Below, one piece after another: positions 18,361-27,676 of a stretch of DNA of 64,000 nt. Source of the DNA: Lutibacter sp. Lineage in GTDB: Bacteria > Bacteroidota > Bacteroidia > Flavobacteriales > Flavobacteriaceae. The notes under the pieces were generated by a model. It ran no database searches. It was not told the DNA's origin and saw only the letters and a program-made list of their open reading frames with translations. Location: contig DAIDMK010000005.1 in NCBI GenBank assembly GCA_027449025.1, positions 62,001-126,000 of the forward strand. The letters run 5' to 3'. The position numbers and the translations under genes are program-made. Each line of letters opens with the position of its first letter. Within the stretch, counting starts at the first letter, position 1.

Positions 18361-18707
18361 TTTTAGATTGTAACAACATAATAGTTACAGTAGGTTAACA
18401 ATCATTTTTAGCATCATATCTTTAACGTTGGGGTTGCTTTCTATCATTAAAGTTACGGTCACTAAAGTACTGTTTGTGATAGTTTTTTTGAACAAATAAA
18501 ATTTAAAGATAGAAAAAGAGCTGGGTTGCTAAAAACAATCCCCTTTTTTCTTAATTTTTTCTTTTTATGACACTTATTTTTTTTGATTAAGTTTTGTATT
18601 CAAAACAGGAAATAAGTTTATATGGCTCTTAAAATAGTGAAAAATAAGAGCCATTAAAACAGGTGTTTTAGTTCCAAAAACTAAATGAAATTGAATTAAA
18701 GTAGCAA
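18361..18707. other. 347-base spacer between nuo operon and pgi ends
   Basis: No coding sequence is seen. It holds a candidate operon terminator at 18523-18549, a weaker nested inverted repeat just after the last gene (GATTGT...ACAATC, about 18366-18407), and a perfect 10-bp inverted repeat ATGGCTCTTA/TAAGAGCCAT (18622-18631 and 18645-18654) without a T tract on either side. Confidence 0.6.
18523..18549 (+). terminator. Candidate terminator of the nuo operon
   Basis: GGGTTG (18523-18528), a 7-base loop, CAATCCC with one bulged T, then CTTTTTT. It is imperfect and 160 bases from the last stop codon. Confidence 0.4.
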
Positions 18708-20276
18708 TTATTTCTTAAGATATCTGTTGGCCAATTCTTTTCCCAATTCAACCCCAAATTGGTCAAAACTAAAAATGTTCCAAATAATTCCCTGAACAAA
18801 TATTTTTTGCTCATAAAAGGCTATTAAACTTCCTAAAGTTTTAGGCGTAAGTTTATTTATTAAAATGGTGGTACTTGGTTTGTTTCCTTCAAAAACTTTA
18901 TAAGGCAACAAGGTTTCTATTTCATTCATTTTACCTTGCATTTTTAAATCTAAGTGTGCTTCTTCTTTTGTTTTTCCCTCGGCCAAGGCTTGGGTTTGCC
19001 CGAAAAAATTAGCCATCAATTTGGTGTGGTGTTCGGTGTTTCCATATAGTGATTCTCTAAACCCAATAAAATCGGCAGGAATTAATTTGGTACCCTGATG
19101 CAATAATTGCATAAAAGCATGTTGGGAATTTGTGCCTGTGCTTCCCCAAATAATATTCCCTGTTTGGTAACAAACCCTTTTTCCGTTTCTGTCAACGCTT
19201 TTACCATTGCTTTCCATTATGGCTTGTTGTAGATATGGTGCAAATTTGCTGAGATATTGTGTGTATGGTAAAATAACTTCGGTTTCGGCATTAAAAAAGT
19301 TGGTGTACCAAATGCCTATCAAACTTAAAATTACGGGAGCATTGTTTTCAAAAGGCGTATTTTTAAAATGTTCATCCATTTCATAAGCGCCAACTAACAA
19401 TTCTTTAAAATTATTGAAACCAACAGCCAAACTTATGGTTAATCCAACAGTGCTCCATAAGGAAAATCGGCCGCCAACCCAGTCCCACATGGTAAAAATA
19501 TTTTCTGTGGCAATGCCGAAGTTATTCGCTGCTGTTAAGTTTGTAGATACAGCCACAAAATGTTTTGCAATGTCATTTTCAGAAGCTGTTTGCAAAAACC
19601 ATTTTTTAATGGTTGTCGAATTTGTAAGAGTTTCTTGGGTAGTAAAGGTTTTTGAAACGATTACAAATAAGGTAGTTTCCGGATTTAATTTTTTAATAAC
19701 TTCCTGTACGTGGTCTCCGTCAATGTTCGAAACAAAATGAATATTTAAATGGTTTTTATAATATTTTAGGGATTCAACTACCATATCCGGACCTAAATCC
19801 GAGCCGCCGATACCGATATTTACCACATCAGTAATCGATTTATTAGTGTAACCTTTCCATTCACCAGAAACTACTTTATTGGTAAAAGATTCCATTTTAT
19901 TTAAGGTCTCTTTTACGTCAATCATAATATTTTTTCCTTCAATAATCACAGGTTCATCTGACTGATTTCTTAAAGCTGTGTGCAATACCGCCCTATTTTC
20001 GGTTTTATTGATTTTTGCTCCCGAAAAATAAGCCTTTATGGCGCTCTCCAAATCAACTTCATGAGCCAAATCCAGTAAATATTTCAGGGTTTCTTCAGTA
20101 ATCCTGTTTTTTGAATAATCAAATTCAAAGTCATTAAAATTAATGGTAAAATTCTTTTTTCGATCCAAATCACTAGTAAACAAAGATTTTAAATGAATTG
20201 ATTCTATGGTTTTATAGTGAGAAGTAAGTGCTTTCCAAGCTTTTGTTTCAGTTGGGTTTATATTCTTCATGGTCAT
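18708..20276 (-). CDS. pgi: Glucose-6-phosphate isomerase
   Basis: A 522-residue cytoplasmic enzyme interconverting glucose 6-phosphate and fructose 6-phosphate. Landmarks: [11 protein letters not shown] (about residues 153-163), [12 protein letters not shown] (about 208-219), [10 protein letters not shown] (signature 1, about 265-274), IMESNGKS with the catalytic Glu (about 355), the His in [11 protein letters not shown], and the C-terminal [13 protein letters not shown] (signature 2). It starts 28 bases after the end of the M23 gene and appears to be the last gene of a DUF3108-M23-pgi unit. An ATG two codons downstream of the chosen start is equally plausible. Confidence 0.96.
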   Translation of the reverse strand: MTMKNINPTETKAWKALTSHYKTIESIHLKSLFTSDLDRKKNFTINFNDFEFDYSKNRITEETLKYLLDLAHEVDLESAIKAYFSGAKINKTENRAVLHTALRNQSDEPVIIEGKNIMIDVKETLNKMESFTNKVVSGEWKGYTNKSITDVVNIGIGGSDLGPDMVVESLKYYKNHLNIHFVSNIDGDHVQEVIKKLNPETTLFVIVSKTFTTQETLTNSTTIKKWFLQTASENDIAKHFVAVSTNLTAANNFGIATENIFTMWDWVGGRFSLWSTVGLTISLAVGFNNFKELLVGAYEMDEHFKNTPFENNAPVILSLIGIWYTNFFNAETEVILPYTQYLSKFAPYLQQAIMESNGKSVDRNGKRVCYQTGNIIWGSTGTNSQHAFMQLLHQGTKLIPADFIGFRESLYGNTEHHTKLMANFFGQTQALAEGKTKEEAHLDLKMQGKMNEIETLLPYKVFEGNKPSTTILINKLTPKTLGSLIAFYEQKIFVQGIIWNIFSFDQFGVELGKELANRYLKK

Positions 20277-20304
20277 GATCTGAAAATTTAGTGTTTTTTT
20301 TATG

Positions 20305-21540
20305 TTAAAATAAAATATTATTATGAGGATATGCTATGGAATCCAATTGGATTTTAATTGGTTCAATATATTTTTTGTAAGCTGGTATTTTATTTTTATT
20401 CATAGGTTCAGCGTTGGGTAATTTTTCTTTTAACGGGTCAATTTGCACGCCGTTTTTCCAAAAACGATAACATACATGAGGTCCCGCGGTATTTCCCGTC
20501 ATCCCAATATAACCAATAACCTGTCCTTGTTTTACGTAATCCCCAACTTTAACAGCGCGTTTGCTCATATGCAAGTATTGCGTACTGTAAGTGCCGTTAT
20601 GACGAATTTTAACATAATTTCCATTGCCTCCTGCATAACGAGATTCTATTACGGTGCCATTTGCGGTAGCTTCAATTGGCGTTCCAATTGGTGCTGCATA
20701 ATCGGTGCCTTTATGAGGTCTAATTTTGTTTCCATAATAGGCAATGCGCCTTTTTAAATTGTATTTTGAGGAAATTCTACTGAATTTTACAGGCATTTTT
20801 AAAAATTGTCGACGCAACACATTGGCTTTATCATCAAAATAATCAGAAGCTTTGTGGGTTGAATCTACCATATAATTAAATGCATAAAAAGGCACATCAT
20901 TATGTTCAAAATAAGCGGCCTTTATTTTTCCTATTCCAACCGGAATGGTATCTTCTATATAAAACTGTTCGTAGATAAGTCTGAATTTATCATTTTTTTG
21001 AAGTTTGGAAAAATCAATAGACCAGGCAAAAATATCATCGGCCATTTTATAGGTTAAATAAGGATTTAATCCCTGACTTTTTATAGCATGAGAAAGATGG
21101 GTTGTAATAATGCCTGATGCTGTTTTAATTACAGTTTTTACTTGCTTCTTTCCATTATGTACGATAATTGTTGAATCCTTGAAATCTATAATTGTATATT
21201 CAATTTTGGAACGCCTGTAAATAAATACTTGCGCTTGTTGGGTAGAATCTTTTTTTGCCAAAATAGTGTAAGGCTTTCCGGCTCTAAGACTTCTTATATT
21301 GAAAGAGTCTTTTGTTTTAGTGACAATTTCATATATTTTTGAATAGTCAACTTTGTTTTTTGTTAATATTTCACTAAAATTTTCGCCGGATTTAATGGTG
21401 TCATTTATGACCTTATAATCGTTTAATTTATAACCAAATTCATAAACAATTTTTTCAGGTATTATTAAAGGTTCTTCAGGTTTTTCATTTTTACAGGCAA
21501 TACTTAAAACAACGAATAAGAGGGCGAATAATTTTTTCAA
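20305..21540 (-). CDS. M23-family peptidoglycan peptidase lipoprotein with HxC in place of HxH
   Basis: A 411-residue exported protein: [16 protein letters not shown] gives a lipobox Cys at residue 16. An N-terminal region of about 200 residues precedes the LytM domain at about residues 275-375. The first metal motif is HKGTDYAAP. Where LytM enzymes have a GPHLHFE-type motif, this one reads GPHVCYRF, so the second His, a zinc ligand in the family, is Cys. Cys can bind zinc, so activity may remain; I recall the same change in related Bacteroidota proteins. Likely role: cell-wall cross-bridge hydrolysis or its regulation. Operon with DUF3108 upstream and pgi downstream. Confidence 0.85.
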   Translation of the reverse strand: MKKLFALLFVVLSIACKNEKPEEPLIIPEKIVYEFGYKLNDYKVINDTIKSGENFSEILTKNKVDYSKIYEIVTKTKDSFNIRSLRAGKPYTILAKKDSTQQAQVFIYRRSKIEYTIIDFKDSTIIVHNGKKQVKTVIKTASGIITTHLSHAIKSQGLNPYLTYKMADDIFAWSIDFSKLQKNDKFRLIYEQFYIEDTIPVGIGKIKAAYFEHNDVPFYAFNYMVDSTHKASDYFDDKANVLRRQFLKMPVKFSRISSKYNLKRRIAYYGNKIRPHKGTDYAAPIGTPIEATANGTVIESRYAGGNGNYVKIRHNGTYSTQYLHMSKRAVKVGDYVKQGQVIGYIGMTGNTAGPHVCYRFWKNGVQIDPLKEKLPNAEPMNKNKIPAYKKYIEPIKIQLDSIAYPHNNILF

Positions 21541-21601
21541 AAGAGGCTATTTTTACAATTAATTTGATTCAACAGATGAATTGCGAAAATACAATTTAAT
21601 T

Positions 21602-22432
21602 TCAAAAAATTATGTTAAAAGGGTGGGCTAAACCTTTATATTGGTCTAAATCTGCTCTCAAAGAACCTACAGCAAGTGAAGCTTTAATAAGCAGTGGAAT
21701 TTTATTTTCATCATCACTAATCCAAATTGTCAAACTTTCTTGTTCTTTAAAAACACGACCGGCTTGCACCATTGGCCTAAATTTTAAGGCATTAACTTTT
21801 CCGAATTTCGTTTTCACCACTTCTTTTCCTAAAAAATGAAGTTTAAAACTGGTAATTTCTTTATCAATAAACATTTTTAACTCAATTTTGTCACCGGCTT
21901 CTAAATTGGATAAATTTTGATTTCTTAAATAATATAATGATGATAAAAGGTCTTGAATATCTTCACCAATTGGATGCTTGTCAACAGTATTGTGTTTATA
22001 GTTTTTTACAATAGCTTCATTTTTATCGTGATTGAATAAAATTTCTTCATCTTTGGTATAGCCTCCTTCGTCAATTTTTCTGATAAAACGATAGGGCAAC
22101 AAAGATTCTTTATACATATAGGTTTGATAATCATCTTTTACATTAAAAAATAAACTTACTATTCCTGTAGATTTTCCTTTTCCTAGAATATGGAACGCCT
22201 CTTTTTGGTTATTTGTAGTTTCCCTTACTTCCATTGTTGAAAAGCCCGCATTTAAAAAATTGCTATAACTCATTTTAAACTTTAGCCATTCTCCCTTTTG
22301 AAAAGCGAAAGTTTGTATGGGATTATTAGTTTTTACAACCGATCCATTCGGTTTATCATTTAATTTTTGAATAGATTGCCCAATTGAAGTAAAAGTAATT
22401 AAAGAAATATATAGTAGTAGTATGTTTTTCAT
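21602..22432 (-). CDS. DUF3108 domain-containing exported protein
   Basis: A 276-residue protein with a Sec signal peptide (MKNILLLYISLITFTSIGQS). The mature part fits DUF3108: GEWLKFKMSYSNFLNAGFST near the start, an acidic and aromatic beta-rich middle, and KFRPMVQAGRVFKEQESLTI followed by WISDDENKIPLLIKASLAVG near the end. It is probably periplasmic; function unknown. It is the first gene of the group leading to the M23 peptidase (61 bases downstream) and pgi. No clear -7 element is seen upstream. Confidence 0.78.
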   Translation of the reverse strand: MKNILLLYISLITFTSIGQSIQKLNDKPNGSVVKTNNPIQTFAFQKGEWLKFKMSYSNFLNAGFSTMEVRETTNNQKEAFHILGKGKSTGIVSLFFNVKDDYQTYMYKESLLPYRFIRKIDEGGYTKDEEILFNHDKNEAIVKNYKHNTVDKHPIGEDIQDLLSSLYYLRNQNLSNLEAGDKIELKMFIDKEITSFKLHFLGKEVVKTKFGKVNALKFRPMVQAGRVFKEQESLTIWISDDENKIPLLIKASLAVGSLRADLDQYKGLAHPFNIIF

Positions 22433-22535
22433 TTATTGATTTTATAACGGGTTATTATTCCTAAATTACAATTATCACGCCAAAAATAATAAAAGCTTCA
22501 CACATATGCCGTTAACTTTTTATTAATAATTAGAA

Positions 22536-23693
22536 TTACAATGTTCCTCTTCGTGCTTGTTCAGATTCAATTGATTCAAACAAAGCTTTAAAATTTCCTT
22601 TGCCGAAGGATTGCGCTCCTTTCCTCTGAATTATTTCAAAAAAAAGTGTTGGCCTGTCAGTTACAGGTTTGGTGAAAATTTGCAATAAATAACCTTCATC
22701 ATCTCTGTCAACCAGTATGCCAAGATCTTTTAATGCTGCCAAATCTTCATCAATTTCACCAACCCTGTCCAATACTGTGTCGTAATATGAGCCTGGAACA
22801 TACAAAAATTCGACGCCTCGTTGTGTTAATGTTTTTACGGTTTCTAAAATATTGTTGGTAGCAACCGCAATGTGTTGAATGCCAGGACCATTGTAAAAGT
22901 CTAAATATTCTTCAATTTGTGATTTTTTCACGCCTTCTGCGGGCTCATTAATTGGGAACTTCACACGACCGTTGCCGTTGGTCATCACTTTGCTCATTAA
23001 TGCCGTATATTTTGTTGAAATATCTTTATCATCAAAAGTAATCAGGTTGGCAAATCCCATAACCTCATTGTAAAATTTTGACCAAATGTTCATTTCGTTC
23101 CAGCCCACATTACCAACCATATGGTCAATATATCTCAAACCAACATCGGTTGGATTATGACTTGAGTTCCATTTTATAAATTTTGGTAAAAACAGACCGT
23201 TGTAATTTTTTCGTTCCACAAAAATGTGAACAGTATCACCGTAAGTATGTATTCCGGAACGAATAACTTCACCATTTTCATCGCTTTCTTTGGTTGGTTC
23301 CATATACGATTTCGCGCCTCTTTTGGTAGTTTCTTTCCATGCATTTGTAGCATCTTCAACCCAAAGCGCCACCACTTTTACACCATCACCATGTTTTTCG
23401 ATGTGGTTAAAAATTTCTTGGTTTTTTTTGTTCGGCATGGGTGTGGTTAACACCAGTTTAATTTTATCCTGGATTAAAACATAACTTGTCCTGTCGGTTA
23501 ACCCAGTTTCCAATCCGGCATAAGCCAACGACTGAAATCCAAATGCTGTTTTGTAGTAATGTGCAGCCTGTTTGGCATTTCCAACATACATTTCCACATA
23601 ATCAGTTCCCAATAATGGCAAGAAATCTTGTGCTTCCGGAAATATTTTTTCCAATCCGTAATTGAAATTTTGTTTATCTTTTAGATTGCTCAT
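22536..23693 (-). CDS. hppD: 4-hydroxyphenylpyruvate dioxygenase
   Basis: A 385-residue non-haem iron enzyme that makes homogentisate from 4-hydroxyphenylpyruvate and O2 in tyrosine breakdown. It has two vicinal-oxygen-chelate halves. Likely iron ligands are the His in YIDHMVGNVGW, the His in GPGIQHIAVAT and the Glu in TLFFEIIQRKG. The C-terminal GAQSFGKGNFKALFESIE is characteristic. The neighbouring hmgA carries out the next step; a small four-helix-bundle gene lies between them, all on the minus strand. Confidence 0.95.
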   Translation of the reverse strand: MSNLKDKQNFNYGLEKIFPEAQDFLPLLGTDYVEMYVGNAKQAAHYYKTAFGFQSLAYAGLETGLTDRTSYVLIQDKIKLVLTTPMPNKKNQEIFNHIEKHGDGVKVVALWVEDATNAWKETTKRGAKSYMEPTKESDENGEVIRSGIHTYGDTVHIFVERKNYNGLFLPKFIKWNSSHNPTDVGLRYIDHMVGNVGWNEMNIWSKFYNEVMGFANLITFDDKDISTKYTALMSKVMTNGNGRVKFPINEPAEGVKKSQIEEYLDFYNGPGIQHIAVATNNILETVKTLTQRGVEFLYVPGSYYDTVLDRVGEIDEDLAALKDLGILVDRDDEGYLLQIFTKPVTDRPTLFFEIIQRKGAQSFGKGNFKALFESIESEQARRGTL

Positions 23694-23716
23694 AATTCTG
23701 TCATTTGATAAGCCAA

Positions 23717-24118
23717 TTAGGCAATTAAATTTATGTTATTAATATTTGATGATTTTGTTAGGTTTGCTGAAGAAATAATTTTATTTAAAATTTTTCTAAT
23801 TGCAGTCAATTTTTCAATTAAATAATCAGCATTTTCATAGGTTTCTATTTCATTGCAAATAAATAGCCAATATTCTAATTCATCTGCTTCTTTTAATGAA
23901 ATTTTTAATTTATGAATAAAATCTCTTTTGCTTTTTGCATTTTGAGCTTCTTTCACATTTGCGCCAATTGAAGTACCCGATCGTAAAATTTGCTTGGCAA
24001 TTATATACTTTTGTTTTGAATCTAACTTTTCAGAATATAAAACAATGTCAACAGCAAACTCAAATGTAAGTTTAAGAATGACATTGTCTTTATATTTAGC
24101 ACTATCGGTAAATTTCAT
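23717..24118 (-). CDS. Four-helix-bundle protein (S23/IVS type)
   Basis: A 133-residue, mostly helical protein of the family first found in 23S rRNA intervening sequences. Landmarks are FAVDIVLYSEKL, AKQILRSGTSIGANVKEAQ (about residues 44-62) and FIHKLKISLKEADELEYWL (about 68-86). The family's function is unresolved; members occur as single scattered genes and are often gained or lost. Here it interrupts hppD and hmgA, 24 bases from the former and 61 from the latter, suggesting insertion into an older pair. Similar AT-rich composition gives no sign of recent transfer. Confidence 0.85.
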   Translation of the reverse strand: MKFTDSAKYKDNVILKLTFEFAVDIVLYSEKLDSKQKYIIAKQILRSGTSIGANVKEAQNAKSKRDFIHKLKISLKEADELEYWLFICNEIETYENADYLIEKLTAIRKILNKIISSANLTKSSNINNINLIA

Positions 24119-24179
24119 AATACAATAGTAAATTTAATGATCAATTGGCATATTGTCTAATTAACTCATTGGCTAATTA

Positions 24180-25337
24180 CTAAAGGATCCAAGATTTATA
24201 ATAATCATCCACCTGCAAATTCATGGCTTCTTCGGTAATCATCACTGGTTTAAAAGGGTCAATCATCACCGCCAATTCTTCTGTGAATTTTTTCCCAACA
24301 CTTCTTTCAATCGCTCCCGGATGTGGGCCGTGTGGAATTCCTCCTGGATGCAAGGTTATTTGTCCTTTTTCAATGTTATTTCGACTCATAAAATCACCAT
24401 CTACATAATACAAAATCTCTTCAGAATCGATATTGCTGTGGTGGTAAGGTGCTGGAACCGATTTTGGATGGTAATCGTACATTCTTGGTACAAATGAGCA
24501 AACCACAAAGCCTGAGGCTTCCCAAGTTTGGTGAATTGGGGGTGGCATATGAATGCGACCGGTAATTGGTTCAAAATCGTGAATGGAGAAGGTGTAAGGA
24601 TAATTAAATCCGTCCCAACCAACAGCATCAAAGGGGTGGTTTTTGTAATTATATTCCCACAAAACATCCTGTTTTTTAATAAATATTTTAAAGTTGCCCT
24701 TCTCATCATAGGTTTGCAAATTGGTTGGCAATTTAAAATCGCGCTCGCAAAATGGGGAATGTTCCAACAATTGTCCGAAGTTATTTCGATAGCGTTTTGG
24801 TGTTACAATAGGGCTAAACGATTCAATATACAGCAATCGGTTTTCCTGCGTGTCAAAGTCAATTTGATACACTGTTCCTCTTGGAATAATCACATAATCG
24901 CCATATTTAAAAGCGATATTTCCATACATCGTTTTTAAAGTACCCGAACCAAGGTGTACAAATAGCATTTCATCAGCATCAGCATTTTTATAAAAGTAGG
25001 CTGAAGAAAATTCTTTTGGCGCGGCAAGACCAATATGCAAATCGCTGTTTACAAAAACAGTTTTTCGGCTTTCCAGATAATCGGCTTCTGGTTTTAAGGA
25101 GAATCCTTTAAAACTAAGCGCTTTCATATTTTTGTTGATGGCAATTTTTGGTGTCATATCTTTCACCTTTTTGATTTCCGTAACCACGGTGGGTGGATTC
25201 AAATGATAGATTAATGAGGACATTCCAGCAAAACCTGCGGTTCCAAAAAGTTCTTCCTGATACAATCCGCCTGCAGGTTTTTCAAAAGTAGTGTGACGTT
25301 TTGGCGGAATTTTACCTAATGAATAATATCTAGGCAT
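24180..25337 (-). CDS. hmgA: Homogentisate 1,2-dioxygenase
   Basis: A 385-residue cupin-type iron dioxygenase that opens the ring of homogentisate to maleylacetoacetate. The N-terminus MPRYYSLGKIPPKRHTTFEK is typical of the bacterial enzyme. The iron-site region reads PYHHSNIDSEEILYYVDGDF and later TLHPGGIPHGPHPG, supplying the His, Glu, His set. It is upstream of the four-helix gene and hppD in the same orientation. The 296-base region before it holds the nfu terminator and no gene. Confidence 0.94.
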   Translation of the reverse strand: MPRYYSLGKIPPKRHTTFEKPAGGLYQEELFGTAGFAGMSSLIYHLNPPTVVTEIKKVKDMTPKIAINKNMKALSFKGFSLKPEADYLESRKTVFVNSDLHIGLAAPKEFSSAYFYKNADADEMLFVHLGSGTLKTMYGNIAFKYGDYVIIPRGTVYQIDFDTQENRLLYIESFSPIVTPKRYRNNFGQLLEHSPFCERDFKLPTNLQTYDEKGNFKIFIKKQDVLWEYNYKNHPFDAVGWDGFNYPYTFSIHDFEPITGRIHMPPPIHQTWEASGFVVCSFVPRMYDYHPKSVPAPYHHSNIDSEEILYYVDGDFMSRNNIEKGQITLHPGGIPHGPHPGAIERSVGKKFTEELAVMIDPFKPVMITEEAMNLQVDDYYKSWIL

Positions 25338-25589
25338 AGTAGTAGTTTTTTAGTTATAAATTCCTTAAAAAGGATTAGTAGTTTTTTTATGAATTTCAAT
25401 CCAAATGATTTTCATTATTTTAGGATTGAATCATGAGCATTAAAGGTACAAAATTTTAGCTTGCAACTTTAACCATGAATAATTTCACTCAAGATTTCTC
25501 TTGATTGAGAACTTTAGAAGTATTTATAATTCTGCCCAAGCTGCTTGCATACTTTACAAATATAATTTTTTTTGAATGTTTAATGAAAT

Positions 25590-25619
25590 AAAAAAGAACA
25601 CGTTATGTGCTCTTTTTTA
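25590..25619 (-). terminator. Terminator after nfu
   Basis: On the minus strand AAAAAAGAGCAC pairs, with one mismatch, across ATAAC with GTGTTCTTTTTT and ends in a T run. It lies 14 bases after the stop codon of the minus-strand nfu gene. Confidence 0.8.
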
Positions 25620-25633
25620 TTTCGTTTTTCAAG

Positions 25634-25882
25634 CTAAAAAGTAGTTCCATTCACTTCAATTACTTGTAAAATTTGAGGAGCGTGCCTTTTTATGGTGGCT
25701 TCAACCCCGTTTTTTAAAGTCATCTGGTTTACGGAGCAACCCAAACAATTGCCTTCAAGTTGGACACTAACAATATTGTTGTGTATATCAACCAATGAAA
25801 TGTTTCCGCCGTCAGCCTGTAAATAAGGTCTGATTTCTTGTAACGCATTTTCAACAATAATTTTGAGTTCTTCCGCTTCCAT
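25634..25882 (-). CDS. NifU C-terminal-domain Fe-S scaffold (Nfu type)
   Basis: An 82-residue protein consisting only of the NifU C-terminal domain. IRPYLQADGGNISLVDI is the family start, and GNCLGCSVNQMTLKNGVE supplies the CxxC that binds a shared 4Fe-4S cluster as dimer. It delivers clusters to target enzymes. It starts 6 bases after mrp, so the two are co-transcribed, and a terminator follows. In this window its likely clients include NuoB, NuoI, KorB and the ferredoxin (inference). Confidence 0.92.
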   Translation of the reverse strand: MEAEELKIIVENALQEIRPYLQADGGNISLVDIHNNIVSVQLEGNCLGCSVNQMTLKNGVEATIKRHAPQILQVIEVNGTTF

Positions 25883-25888
25883 AGTTTT

Positions 25889-27016
25889 TTATTTTTTTGT
25901 GCTGCACCCGCTCATTGTGGTAATTCTAACAATTTCTGTTGGTGGTAAATCATTGTTTCTTTTTACCAATTGAGACAGGGCATTTTTAGTAATTTCTGAA
26001 AAGGCATTTTCTAAGGGCGAATTCTCTTGAAGAGCCACTGGATGTCCAACATCACCAGATTCCCGAATACTTTGTACCAAAGGAATTTCACCTAAAAAGG
26101 CAACATTAATGTCTTTTGCCAAGTTTTTTGCGCCATCTTGCCCAAAAATATAGTATTTGTTATCAGGAAGTTCTGCTGGTGTGAAATAGCTCATGTTTTC
26201 AACAATACCTAAAACGGGAACATTGATACTTTCTTGTTGGAACATCGCCACACCTTTTTTAGCATCGGCCAAAGCAATATTTTGTGGTGTGCTCACAATG
26301 ATGGCACCAGTTACTGGAACTGCCTGTACAATTGATAGGTGAATATCACCTGTTCCAGGAGGTAAATCAATCAATAAAAAATCGAGTTCGCCCCAATGTG
26401 AATCAAAAATTAATTGATTTAGTGCTTTGCCCGCCATTGCACCACGCCAAATAACGGCCTGATTGGCATCGACAAAGAAACCTAAGGACAATATTTTTAC
26501 GCCATAGCTTTCAATAGGCTGCATTTTTGAGCTGCCATCAATTTCAATCGACAATGGTTTTGCGCGTGCCACATCAAACATTAAGTGAATCGACGGTCCG
26601 TAAACATCGGCGTCTAAAATACCCACTTTAAATCCCATTTTTTGTAATGAAATGGCAATATTTGCGGTAATGGTAGATTTTCCTACGCCACCTTTTCCTG
26701 AAGCAACTGCAATAATATTTTGAATTCCTGGAACTTTAGGTTTAGACTTTTCTGTTGGGTTTTCAGAAACGATAGTGGTTACATTTACTTTTACGTCGGC
26801 TTTTACATCCACATGTTGGTGAATTGCTTTCATAATTTCAACTTCAATTTTCTTTTTTGCCTGTAACGTTGGGTTTCCAATAGTTACATCAACAATAACT
26901 TCTTTGTCAAAAGTTACAATATTTTTAACCGAGCCGCTTTCAATTAAATTTGTTCCTTCTCCAGGAGCGGTAATGGTTTCGAGTGCTTTTGAGATATCTT
27001 TTTTTGTATATGCCAT
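25889..27016 (-). CDS. Mrp/ApbC-type P-loop Fe-S carrier lacking the CPxC motif
   Basis: A 375-residue protein. Residues 1-90 form the MIP18/DUF59-like domain. The ATPase follows with the deviant Walker A GKGGVGKST (about 110-118), DADVYGPSIHLMF and LLIDLPPGTGD. In many ApbC/NBP35 proteins VENMS is followed by a CPxC pair holding the bridging cluster. Here it reads VENMSYFTPAELPDNKYYIF with no Cys. The only Cys in the protein is in the C-terminal MSGCSTKK. It may bind a cluster differently or act as a partner of the Nfu protein encoded 6 bases downstream. I recall the same motif in other Bacteroidota. Confidence 0.9.
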   Translation of the reverse strand: MAYTKKDISKALETITAPGEGTNLIESGSVKNIVTFDKEVIVDVTIGNPTLQAKKKIEVEIMKAIHQHVDVKADVKVNVTTIVSENPTEKSKPKVPGIQNIIAVASGKGGVGKSTITANIAISLQKMGFKVGILDADVYGPSIHLMFDVARAKPLSIEIDGSSKMQPIESYGVKILSLGFFVDANQAVIWRGAMAGKALNQLIFDSHWGELDFLLIDLPPGTGDIHLSIVQAVPVTGAIIVSTPQNIALADAKKGVAMFQQESINVPVLGIVENMSYFTPAELPDNKYYIFGQDGAKNLAKDINVAFLGEIPLVQSIRESGDVGHPVALQENSPLENAFSEITKNALSQLVKRNNDLPPTEIVRITTMSGCSTKK

Positions 27017-27044
27017 GTTGTTTATATAAAATCATTCTAAACAA

Positions 27045-27075
27045 CAAAGATACAGAGTTCAAATGAATTCACAAA
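27045..27075 (-). promoter_or_regulatory. Consensus promoter of mrp-nfu
   Basis: On the minus strand TTTG (27072-27075), 19 bases, TATCTTTG (27045-27052): a full match to the Bacteroidota TTTG-N19-TAnnTTTG promoter. It lies about 30 bases before the mrp ATG. Confidence 0.75.
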
Positions 27076-27248
27076 GTTACAAAGTTGCAAAAGCCACTTA
27101 ACCCCCGAAGGGCAAACAAAAAAAATTAAAATTTAAAGTAAAAGCTCAAAGTAAAGCGTAAAAGGGCGATACATTTGGAGCTAGAGTAGTGTTATTCTAT
27201 GGCATGAAAACAAAATAAATCTAGATACTTGATATCAAATACAAAATA

Positions 27249-27581
27249 CTACAATAATTCCTTAAATGGATCCCAAAAAACATCATTGTAGTTTTGAATT
27301 TGATTTTCCTTTACAACAATTCCCTCATTTTCCAGCAGTTGTTGCATTAGATTGGTACCGTCAAAATGAAATTTTCCTGTTAACAATCCGCTTCTGTTTA
27401 CCACCCTATGTGCTGGAATATCGGCATCATTGTGAGAAGCATTCAAGGCCCAACCTACCATTCTTGCCGATTTTGCGGCTCCTAAATATGTTGCTATGGC
27501 GCCATAGCTGGTAACCCTACCAAAAGGAATTTTTTTTACGACTTCATGCACTTTTTTAAAAAAATTATCAGAATTTTCCAT
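27249..27581 (-). CDS. Alkyltransferase-like protein (MGMT family, no reactive Cys)
   Basis: A 110-residue protein from the start at 27581 (MENSDNFFKKVHEVVKKIPF). It aligns with the DNA-binding domain of O6-alkylguanine-DNA alkyltransferases: GRVTSYGAIATYLGAAKSAR, then VGWALNASHNDADIPAHRVV. The active-site motif PCHRV is PAHRV, and the protein contains no cysteine at all, so it cannot accept an alkyl group. Alkyltransferase-like proteins bind O6-alkylguanine and direct it to nucleotide excision repair. A longer reading from 27656 adds 25 residues without similarity; the shorter start fits the family length. Confidence 0.88.
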   Translation of the reverse strand: MENSDNFFKKVHEVVKKIPFGRVTSYGAIATYLGAAKSARMVGWALNASHNDADIPAHRVVNRSGLLTGKFHFDGTNLMQQLLENEGIVVKENQIQNYNDVFWDPFKELL

Positions 27582-27676
27582 TTGGAATAAAAGTATAAAA
27601 TCTAAAATTAAAAGTTGATGAGGCTGAATAACTTTATCCGAATTATAAATTCCCACTGCAGGGTTAAGTGGCTTTT

